A stretch of DNA of 6,567 nucleotides from Candidatus Uhrbacteria bacterium (GTDB lineage Bacteria; Patescibacteriota; Patescibacteriia; UBA9934; GWF2-40-263). Location of the stretch: NCBI GenBank assembly GCA_023246275.1, contig JAHFIS010000045.1, positions 1 through 6,567 of the forward strand, in the 5' to 3' direction. Shown here piece by piece: positions 1 through 6,567 of this stretch (positions are counted from its first letter, which is position 1; every line of letters begins with the position of its first letter). The notes under the pieces were generated by a model. The model was not told the DNA's origin, searched no databases, and worked only from the letters and a program-made list of their open reading frames with translations. Made by a program: the position numbers and the translations under genes.

Positions 1-21
1 TAGCCGTTCTTTTTCTATGAC

Positions 22-50
22 AAAAAATCCGACGCTATAGGCGTCGGATT
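22..50 (-). terminator. Rho-independent terminator of the ATPase operon
   Basis: A perfect 10-bp inverted repeat (AATCCGACGC at 26-35, GCGTCGGATT at 41-50) surrounds a 5-base loop. Read on the minus strand, it is followed by a run of six T (complement of 22-27), two of which belong to the stem. It starts 7 bases after the TAG stop of the ATPase gene at 58-60. The plus-strand side has no T tract, so the signal works in one direction only and marks the end of the two-gene operon. Positions 1-21 beyond it show nothing I can name. Confidence 0.93.
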
Positions 51-57
51 ATAACAA

Positions 58-2346
58 CTAGTCAAACTTGATCGTCTGCCCCGAGTACACCGTCCCGGAC
101 TTCAGCGGAACCCAGCCGTCATTGTCGTCGACGGGTGGCGGAGGCGTCGGCACGGTACTACCAACGCTTGGTGTTGGTAGTCGGGCTGGCATGGGTCGGT
201 CAACACTCGGTGTTGACGCCGGAGCCGACGCGACGACGGGGGTTCGCGTGTCAACACTCGGTGTTGACACAACTTGGTTACCAACGCTCGGGGTTGGTGG
301 TAACGGTTTGGGAGAGACGGATTGTTGTGGACGTAGGTTGTTGGTCGTTTGTGTGACGGGCGAGACTGTCTGCCTCGGCTTCGGGCTCTGCAGGAACGCC
401 TGGGGCGAATTCGGACCGCCGGTGCCCTTGTTTGGGCGCTTGCGGCGCGTATCCTTCCCTGGAACGAACGGGCGCGGGGCGGACGGGGAGGAACTGCCAA
501 CGCTCGGCGTTGGTAGTGAATGCGATTGAGCATCTGGAGACATTTTCTCGATTTTTGGCGGACTGTTCAGCGGGGATGACAGCATCTGGGACATGAAGTC
601 CGTCGCGGACGGCGGAGTAGAAACGACGGGCTTCGGCGCGACAACCACCCCTGACCCCTCCTGCCTATCAGGAGGGGAAACGTGTCTGATGACCGTGGCT
701 GCCGGGGGCCTGGCGACCGGGGCAAGTGCCGTGAGGGAGACGGACGGCGCGGGACGCGGGGTACTGTCGACGGTGGCTTTTCGGGTTGCCTCGGGGCGAT
801 CTTGAGAGATCGGCGGCGGGGGCGGCGACGGCATGCGTCTCGTGTCCTTTCGGTCCTTCCCCTTCGCGCGCTCCTCCTTCACGATCTCGATGCACTCCTC
901 GCAATAGATCGGCCGGCTCGTGTCGAGCTGGACCGCGAGCACGATGTCCTTCTGGCAGCGCGAGCACTTGTACTCGAAACGCGGCTTCTTCGATCCCTTC
1001 GCGTCCTTTTTCTTCTGTTCCATCTCCGCGACCATCTTGCCGATGGATTCGTCGTCGCCCATCCCGGTCCACTTCATGATCTTGTCCGCGATCTCCTCGC
1101 GCGGCGTCGTGTACCGCTCGCGGCTCACCTTGATCACCTTCTCCTCCGACCCCGTGCGCTTGGCGATCGGCGGAAGGGTCATGGCCGAGAACGGCTGGCT
1201 CGTGACGCCGTCGATGAGCAATTTCAGATAGACGTTGTACTTCGGCAGGTTGATGATGTCCTCCGGCAAAAATCGCGGCGCGAACTCCGTCTCCATGTAC
1301 GCGGCATCCGGCGAGCCAACGCGGAAGGTGATGATCGTGCCGACGTTTCCGAACACGGCCTCGCGCACCTCGTCGGAGAGCTGGGCGATGTACTGGTGGG
1401 CCATCGTGAGGCAGAGCCGGTATTTGCGCGCCTCGGACAGGATGCCCGCGAACGATTCCGTCGCGAAGTTCTGAAACTCGTCCACGTACATGTAAAAGTC
1501 CTTGCGCTCGTGCTCCGGCTGGTCGACGCGCTCCATGGCGGACAGCTGGAGCTTCGTGATCAGCAACCCTCCGAGCAGGCGCATGTTGTCCTCTCCGATG
1601 CGTCCCTTGGACAGGTTGATGATCAGAATCTTCTGCTCGTCCATCAGCTGGCGGATATTGATGGTCGACTTCACCTGCGCCACGATGTTGCGGATGACCG
1701 AGGCGGACAAAAACTGTCCGATCTTGTTCTGGATCGGGGCCACGGCTTCCTGCGCGTACTTCTCCTGGTAGCTGGCGAATTCGACGAGCCAGAACTGCTT
1801 GACCACCGGGTCCTGCACGTTCGCGACGATCTTACGCCGAAAGTCCGCGTCGGACAGCATGCGGTTGATCCCGAGCAGCGTCGAACCAGGATTGTCGAGC
1901 AGCGCGAGAATCGCGTTGTTCAGAATGTACTCCATGCGGGCGCTCCAGAGGTTCTCCCAGAGCTTCTTGAACACGCCCATCATCCCGGACGCCACGAGAT
2001 GCTTCGTCTTCTCGCTGACGGTCTCGAGGATATTGAACCCGATTGGAAAATCGAGGTCGGCCGGATTGAAATAGATGACGTCGTTGATGCGCCAGCTCGG
2101 AATATAATCGATCAGCCGCTCGGCCGTGTCTCCGTGCGGATCGATGTACGCGCATCCATGGCCGGCGTAGATGTCCGTCAGGATCAGGTTCTCAAGCAGG
2201 ACTGTCTTGCCCATGCCCGTCTTTCCGATCACGTAGACATGACGGCGTCGATCATCCGTCTTAACGCCAAATTTCCGCATCTGATTGCGGAAATTGGTAC
2301 GCGCGAAATAGTTCACCTCGTTCTCGTGATCGTGCTCGTAGCTCAT
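58..2346 (-). CDS. VirD4/TraG-like P-loop ATPase with zinc ribbon and disordered repeat tail
   Basis: A 762-residue cytosolic ATPase of the HerA/FtsK/VirD4 class, probably powering DNA or protein transfer through a type IV-like membrane machine. It shows Walker A GKTGMGKT (41-48), IDPHGD (68-73), Walker B YMYVDEF (285-291) followed by QNF, and AHQ with Q318, as in TraG/TraM-recognition ATPases. Residues 455-490 form a zinc ribbon with C461, C464, C482 and C485. From about 500 on, the chain is Pro/Ser/Thr-rich and looks disordered, with five TPSV motifs, ending in a more hydrophobic stretch containing GWVPLKSG. Classic VirD4/TraG proteins begin with membrane helices; this one has none and reaches Walker A by residue 41. 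The ATG overlaps the stop of the upstream membrane-protein gene by 4 bases and has no Shine-Dalgarno sequence, suggesting translational coupling. The substrate (DNA or protein; conjugation, uptake or secretion) cannot be told from sequence. The ATPase call is firm, the system is inferred. Confidence 0.93.
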   Translation of the reverse strand: MSYEHDHENEVNYFARTNFRNQMRKFGVKTDDRRRHVYVIGKTGMGKTVLLENLILTDIYAGHGCAYIDPHGDTAERLIDYIPSWRINDVIYFNPADLDFPIGFNILETVSEKTKHLVASGMMGVFKKLWENLWSARMEYILNNAILALLDNPGSTLLGINRMLSDADFRRKIVANVQDPVVKQFWLVEFASYQEKYAQEAVAPIQNKIGQFLSASVIRNIVAQVKSTINIRQLMDEQKILIINLSKGRIGEDNMRLLGGLLITKLQLSAMERVDQPEHERKDFYMYVDEFQNFATESFAGILSEARKYRLCLTMAHQYIAQLSDEVREAVFGNVGTIITFRVGSPDAAYMETEFAPRFLPEDIINLPKYNVYLKLLIDGVTSQPFSAMTLPPIAKRTGSEEKVIKVSRERYTTPREEIADKIMKWTGMGDDESIGKMVAEMEQKKKDAKGSKKPRFEYKCSRCQKDIVLAVQLDTSRPIYCEECIEIVKEERAKGKDRKDTRRMPSPPPPPISQDRPEATRKATVDSTPRPAPSVSLTALAPVARPPAATVIRHVSPPDRQEGSGVVVAPKPVVSTPPSATDFMSQMLSSPLNSPPKIEKMSPDAQSHSLPTPSVGSSSPSAPRPFVPGKDTRRKRPNKGTGGPNSPQAFLQSPKPRQTVSPVTQTTNNLRPQQSVSPKPLPPTPSVGNQVVSTPSVDTRTPVVASAPASTPSVDRPMPARLPTPSVGSTVPTPPPPVDDNDGWVPLKSGTVYSGQTIKFD
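157..181 (-). repeat. Coding palindrome, copy 1 (LPTPSVGS)
   Basis: This is an inverted repeat with core CCAACGCTTGGTGTTGG (161-177), extended outward by ACTA/TAGT. It gives 11 pairs around a 3-base centre. One pair (166/172) is G-T on the plus strand, which is C-A on the mRNA strand. In the ATPase frame it encodes residues around 723-730. It belongs to a family of five such elements in the tail. Confidence 0.85.
199..217 (-). repeat. Coding palindrome, copy 2 (STPSVD)
   Basis: The core TCAACACTCGGTGTTGA (200-216) plus one flanking G-C pair makes a perfect 8-bp stem with a TCG centre. It encodes STPSVD at about residues 711-716 of the ATPase. Its core is identical to that of copy 3. Confidence 0.85.
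248..270 (-). repeat. Coding palindrome, copy 3 (VSTPSVDT)
   Basis: A perfect 10-bp inverted repeat, GTGTCAACAC and GTGTTGACAC, flanks a TCG centre. It encodes STPSVDT at about residues 694-700. It is the longest fully perfect member of the family and lies only 6 bases from copy 4. Confidence 0.87.
277..304 (-). repeat. Coding palindrome, copy 4 (LPPTPSVGN)
   Basis: The core CCAACGCTCGGGGTTGG (281-297) has one unpaired position (G-G at 286/292). A second pairing option exists: GTTACCA (277-283) with TGGTAAC (298-304). It encodes PTPSVGN at about residues 684-690. It is the least regular of the five copies. Confidence 0.75.
493..517 (-). repeat. Coding palindrome, copy 5 (LPTPSVGS)
   Basis: The core CCAACGCTCGGCGTTGG (497-513) is perfectly paired around TCG. 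It is extended by ACTG/TAGT to 11 pairs, one of them G-T on the plus strand. It encodes LPTPSVGS at about residues 611-618. It stands about 190 bases from the other four copies but shares their core and, with copy 1, the outer flanks. Confidence 0.86.
646..677 (-). other. Hairpin masking an SD-like sequence before an in-frame GTG
   Basis: A perfect 9-bp inverted repeat, CCCCTCCTG (655-663) and CAGGAGGGG (669-677), has a 5-base loop. On the mRNA strand the 3' arm contains AGGAGG (complement of 657-662). Eight bases later comes GTG (648-646), in frame with the ATPase as codon 567. Internal initiation here would yield the last 196 residues (the repeat tail) alone. The hairpin and spacing are directly visible. 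A role as an internal, structure-gated start is speculation, and the sequence may simply encode the disordered tail. Confidence 0.35.
2343..2346 (-). promoter_or_regulatory. ATGA stop-start overlap (translational coupling)
   Basis: On the minus strand the sequence ATGA holds the ATG of the ATPase gene (2346-2344) and the TGA of the upstream membrane-protein gene (2345-2343). The bases just upstream, rich in C and T, contain no Shine-Dalgarno sequence. Ribosomes finishing the first gene probably restart on the second, which would tie the amounts of the two proteins together. Confidence 0.8.
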
Positions 2347-3992
2347 ACGGGAAGATTCGGGGGAATACCATCGTCAACCCATCCTGGCGGAGGTCCTGGC
2401 AGCTCGATGTCTGCAGGTGGCCCCATGTCGGTGGAATCCAGGCCGTCCTCGCCTTCCTCGTCGGGAGTGAACTGATGGGCGGAGGCGGGTGCCTCGGACG
2501 GTTCCATCCCCGGCAACCGGATTTCCGGCTCCTCCGCGGTCCCGTGCGATTCCGTATGCGTCCCGTGCGCCTCATCGTGATGCGGCGCGGCGACCCCGCC
2601 CTGGTGCGCCGACAAAACGGGCGCGTGCGCGGAAGCCGACATGCGCGCCGGCATCGAGTGGTGGTCGACGTCGTCGGACCCAATCGGGAGCCCGACCGGC
2701 GGCTCGGATCGCTTCGCGTCCGCCTTCTTGACGAGAGGCGACTTCACGAGCAGCGACGGGAAATGCCAGAGCGTGGCAAGTTCCTCGACGTTGAGCACCT
2801 TCGGAGTGGCGCCCGTGCCCCAGGAGCGATTTTTAAATGCGCGAAGAAGCCTGCCCTGGCGCGCATTGTACGTCCAGGCCTGCCAGAAATAGTCGTCCTT
2901 CGGGGTCGCGTCGCCGCTCAGCGAAAAATTATTCAGGTTGAGGTGCGCGTACTGGTGGAACATCCCCTTCACGAACGCGGTACGGGCCTGCTTGTCGTAC
3001 ACGCCCTTCTTTCCAAGGTACACGATGCGCGTCTTCGTATAATAGCCAACCTTTCCGATCTTTTTGAGGACCCCTTCCACCTGTTCCTTCTCGGCCATCG
3101 TAATCTTGAACGCCTTCCACATGTCCTCGTCCTGCTTCGGCTTCGCGTGCGGATCGGCTCCCGTCTCGAACCCGAACGCGTGCATCCCGATGTCCGCCGG
3201 AATGGAAAGGACGTCCGTGATCAGATTGTCGAACATTCCCGGCTTGTGCTTGGGAGTGTTTCCGAACACCTTGTTGATGAACTCCTCGCCCGCTTTCTTC
3301 CAGTCATTCTTGTTTGGCTGGATGATGAACTGAATCCAAAAATGCTCGCCCGGCCTCATCTTTGCCAGCTGTTCCAAAACCCCTCCGAGCGGGTCCTTGA
3401 ACTCTCCGGAAACCTTGTCCTCGAAGTCGAGGTAGGTTCGCAGCGGAAAGATCTCGGCGTTCTTCAATACCAGCTCCGTTCCCCACGCGTCCCACGTGTC
3501 GTGCGGAAACTCGGTCGGAACCCACGAGGCGTAGTCCTCCACCTCCGTGATCTCCGCCTCCGGGTATGCGGCGTAGATGCCGGCCTCCACCACGTCGCGG
3601 TACCGTGTCAGCACGCGAACATAGAACTGGACGTATCCCTCGGTCGAGACGATCTCGAACGAGAACAGCGGCTGCGTCTTCCCCAGGATCCACTGCTCCT
3701 TCCACGTCAGGTTCGAGAACGCGCCCCAAAGCGAGGAGTACATGTTCTCCAGCGACTTCGGCGTCTGCTCCGTCATCGGCGGCACGTCGATCGCGATCAC
3801 GCAGTACTTGAGCGACTTCGCCCACTTCTCCTGGCGCGTGGCCTTCCACACCTGCGTCATTCCCCAGAGGACGATGACCACGATCGGAATCCATCCGAAC
3901 CACACGAGCAAGTCGTACAGCACGACGTCGATGGGCTGGTTCCAGAAGACCGGGGAGGTGAGCGAGTTGGAGAGGATGGCGGCGAAGAACAT
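2343..3992 (-). CDS. Membrane-anchored partner of the VirD4-like ATPase, unknown function
   Basis: A 549-residue protein. A short N-terminus leads to one strong membrane helix at about 26-48, then basic residues (KATRQEKWAK) that suggest the bulk lies in the cytoplasm. A mixed alpha/beta region follows (about 60-420), including FYVRVLTRYRDVVEAGIY and YPEAEITEVEDY at about 123-154. At 402-436 is ELATLWHFPS followed by PPVGLP. I recall this kind of segment lying just before the ATPase domain in single-chain relatives of the next gene, but could not check it. I also recall the family appearing in Patescibacteria under a DUF name (possibly DUF8128). The last 110 or so residues are rich in His, Pro, Ala and acid and look disordered. 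The ATG is the only sensible start, since it precedes the membrane helix. There is no Shine-Dalgarno sequence, and an extended -10 lies 9 bases upstream. Its role as anchor or adaptor for the ATPase is inferred from gene order, overlap and the ATPase's lack of a membrane segment. Confidence 0.88.
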   Translation of the reverse strand: MFFAAILSNSLTSPVFWNQPIDVVLYDLLVWFGWIPIVVIVLWGMTQVWKATRQEKWAKSLKYCVIAIDVPPMTEQTPKSLENMYSSLWGAFSNLTWKEQWILGKTQPLFSFEIVSTEGYVQFYVRVLTRYRDVVEAGIYAAYPEAEITEVEDYASWVPTEFPHDTWDAWGTELVLKNAEIFPLRTYLDFEDKVSGEFKDPLGGVLEQLAKMRPGEHFWIQFIIQPNKNDWKKAGEEFINKVFGNTPKHKPGMFDNLITDVLSIPADIGMHAFGFETGADPHAKPKQDEDMWKAFKITMAEKEQVEGVLKKIGKVGYYTKTRIVYLGKKGVYDKQARTAFVKGMFHQYAHLNLNNFSLSGDATPKDDYFWQAWTYNARQGRLLRAFKNRSWGTGATPKVLNVEELATLWHFPSLLVKSPLVKKADAKRSEPPVGLPIGSDDVDHHSMPARMSASAHAPVLSAHQGGVAAPHHDEAHGTHTESHGTAEEPEIRLPGMEPSEAPASAHQFTPDEEGEDGLDSTDMGPPADIELPGPPPGWVDDGIPPNLPV

Positions 3993-4001
3993 AGTGGGGA
4001 C

Positions 4002-4010
4002 ATTGTAGCA
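4002..4010 (-). promoter_or_regulatory. Extended -10 promoter of the two-gene ATPase operon
   Basis: The minus strand reads TGCTACAAT, a good extended -10 (TGnTATAAT with one change). Only 9 bases separate it from the ATG at 3992, so transcription would begin about 1-3 bases before, or at, the start codon. No clear -35 is present; the nearest candidate (TTCGTA, complement of 4026-4031) is weak and lies inside the inverted-repeat arm. Extended -10 promoters often need no good -35. There is no ribosome binding site, as expected for a leaderless message. Confidence 0.6.
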
Positions 4011-4014
4011 TATT

Positions 4015-4132
4015 GGATACGAACCTACGAACTGGCTGCGAACCTGCGAACGGTGGATAAACGAAAGCCACGGACATTAATTGTCCGTGGCCCTTTTTCG
4101 TAGGTTCGCAGCCAGTTCGTAGGTTCGTATCC
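4015..4132. repeat. 118-bp inverted-repeat element between secF and the ATPase operon
   Basis: Arms 4015-4050 and 4097-4132 pair over 36 positions with one exception (4046/4101), which is G-U in a plus-strand RNA but C-A in a minus-strand RNA. Each arm holds two copies of CGAACCTRCGAAC (4020-4032 and 4039-4051 on the left), separated by about 6 bases. The 46-base centre carries a second, perfect 10-bp hairpin. The element starts 10 bases after the secF stop and ends just before the next promoter. No coding sequence is evident in it. It could be a small non-autonomous mobile or REP-like repeat, or an elaborate terminator. Only this copy lies in the window. Confidence 0.88.
4067..4091. terminator. 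Probable terminator hairpin inside the inverted repeat
   Basis: GCCACGGACA (4067-4076) and TGTCCGTGGC (4082-4091) form a perfect 10-bp stem with a 5-base loop. In the minus direction, as needed to end secDF, the stem is followed by TTTCGTTTAT, a moderate U tract. In the plus direction it is followed by CC and then five T, but no plus-strand gene precedes it here. It probably ends secDF transcription and insulates the next operon. Its efficiency cannot be judged from sequence. Confidence 0.7.
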
Positions 4133-4142
4133 CCTCCCTCGC

Positions 4143-5039
4143 CTATTTTTTCTTGAGCATCTCCCATTCCACCAGCGCCGGGCTCGCGAAGAAGATCGAC
4201 GAGTACGTTCCCACGAGCACTCCGATGAGGAGGGCGAGAGCGAACGGGCGGGTCGTCTCGCCGCCGATCAGGAGGATCGAGGAGAGCGCGAGGAGAACCG
4301 TCACCGACGTGTTGATGGAGCGGATATACGTCTGTTGGATGGACTTTTCGACGATATCCTCGAACGCCTCGCCGGTGTGGCGGGACAGGTTCTCGCGAGT
4401 GCGGTCGAAGACGACGACCGTGTCGGAGATCGAGTAACCGAGGATGGTCAGCATGGCCGCGATGAACGCCGTGCCCACTTCCCAGTGCCAGTAGTGTCCG
4501 ATGACCGCGAAGACCCCAAGCGGGATGATGACGTCGTGCGCCGCGCACAGCACGGTCAGCATGCCATACTTCCACGAGGCAATCGGCTCGGAAACCTTGC
4601 GGAACGCCCAGGAGATGTAAAGCCCGATCAGAACGAGCGTCGTGACGAGGCCGAGCAGCGCGGACTTGCGCAGCTCGTTGCCGATCACCGGCCCGATGGA
4701 ATCGAACTTGTCCTCGGTAAAGTCACCGAACTTCGCGTGAAGCGTTGCCAGGACGGCCTGGTGCTGCTCCTCGGTGAGCGACTGCAGGCGGACGATGGCT
4801 CGGTTGCCGGACGACGACTGGACCGTCACGCTCTGCTCGCCGGAATCGGTCAGGGCCGAGGTGATGTCCGCGGAAGCCGGAGCGGCGTTCGCGAAGGAAA
4901 GCTCCATGAGCGATCCACCCTTGAAGTCGATGGAAAACTCGAGTCCGAAGACGGCAAGGGCGACGAAGCTGGCAACGATCGAGAGACCGGACAGGGCGAA
5001 CCACCAGCGGCGCAGCCCGACGAAAGAGATTTTTTTCAT
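4143..5039 (-). CDS. secF: Protein translocase subunit SecF
   Basis: This 298-residue membrane protein pairs with SecD to form the SecDF complex, which uses the ion gradient to pull secreted proteins out of the SecYEG channel. The family pattern is complete. The first membrane helix is at about 12-31, followed by SIDFKGG (36-42) and a small external domain ending in IGPVIGNEL (115-123). Five more helices follow (starting near 126, 160, 186, 244 and 267). The signature GYSISDTVVVFDRTREN lies at 201-217, with AAHDV (166-170), NTSVT (243-247) and GTYSSIF (277-283). Length is normal for a separate SecF. The ATG lies one base after the secD TAA, with no recognisable Shine-Dalgarno sequence, so it is probably coupled to secD. 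It ends with TAG 10 bases before the inverted-repeat element. The identification is secure. Confidence 0.97.
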   Translation of the reverse strand: MKKISFVGLRRWWFALSGLSIVASFVALAVFGLEFSIDFKGGSLMELSFANAAPASADITSALTDSGEQSVTVQSSSGNRAIVRLQSLTEEQHQAVLATLHAKFGDFTEDKFDSIGPVIGNELRKSALLGLVTTLVLIGLYISWAFRKVSEPIASWKYGMLTVLCAAHDVIIPLGVFAVIGHYWHWEVGTAFIAAMLTILGYSISDTVVVFDRTRENLSRHTGEAFEDIVEKSIQQTYIRSINTSVTVLLALSSILLIGGETTRPFALALLIGVLVGTYSSIFFASPALVEWEMLKKK

Positions 5040-5040
5040 A

Positions 5041-6567
<1,527 letters not shown>

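Noticed and set aside
157..517. The repeats as a CRISPR array
   Set aside because: Units are 17-28 bases with spacings of about 6 to 190 bases, lie inside a coding frame, vary in sequence, and have no cas genes nearby.
68..529. A plus-strand frame with repeated TLGV peptides
   Set aside because: The repeat arises because the palindromes read similarly on both strands (TPSV in sense, TLGV in antisense). Nothing else supports a gene.
2343..2375. UGA recoded as glycine, as in some Patescibacteria
   Set aside because: Reading through the TGA at 2345-2343 gives only a short low-quality extension before another TGA, while the ATGA overlap with the ATPase start makes good sense.
682..2475. A 597-codon open frame on the plus strand opposite the ATPase gene
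   Set aside because: It is antisense to a gene with clear ATPase motifs. Its translation is rich in Arg, Asp, Leu and Val without recognisable domains, typical of a mirror frame in GC-rich DNA.
2475..4103. A 542-codon open frame on the plus strand opposite the membrane-protein gene
   Set aside because: Same mirror-frame pattern. It also runs through the inverted-repeat element, and the opposite strand encodes a plausible membrane protein with a well-placed start.
3304..4575. A 423-codon minus-strand frame spanning secF, the gap and the membrane-protein gene
   Set aside because: It lies in another frame over the secure secF sequence and crosses the terminator; its product is Arg/His/Gly-rich with no domain.

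Overview
The window reads as one strand of a compact, GC-rich bacterial chromosome. All four protein genes lie on the minus strand and fill nearly everything. The standard code fits: TAA, TAG and TGA all act as stops. Two things suggest the Candidate Phyla Radiation (Patescibacteria): a SecD that carries parvulin-type prolyl isomerase domains, and a pair of genes for a membrane protein and a VirD4/TraG-like ATPase of a style I associate with that group. This placement is inference from protein style, not from a marker gene.

In transcription order (right to left), the first gene is the 3' part of secD, which runs off the right edge. It has a degenerate and then an apparently intact parvulin domain ahead of the usual SecD periplasmic base and membrane domain. 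secF follows after a single base. Together they form the SecDF motor that helps proteins leave the Sec channel; the extra isomerase domains would act on emerging chains outside the membrane.

Next comes a 150-bp gap (3993-4142). Most of it is a 118-bp structure: 36-bp inverted-repeat arms (35 of 36 matched) enclosing a perfect 10-bp hairpin that probably ends secDF transcription. Right after the inner arm sits an extended -10 promoter so close to the next start codon that the transcript would be almost leaderless.

The second operon has two genes joined by a 4-base ATGA overlap. The first encodes a membrane-anchored protein of unknown function with a His/Pro/acidic tail. The second encodes a cytosolic P-loop ATPase of the VirD4/TraG/HerA type with a C-terminal zinc ribbon and a long disordered tail. 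The ATPase has no membrane segment, so the first protein is probably its anchor, making a two-gene DNA- or protein-translocation unit. A clean intrinsic terminator follows at 22-50.

The least expected structure is in the tail of the ATPase gene. Five short palindromes encode a recurring TPSV peptide, and both synonymous and amino-acid-changing differences between copies mostly preserve base pairing. The same tail holds a perfect 9-bp hairpin that hides a strong Shine-Dalgarno-like sequence 8 bases before an in-frame GTG.
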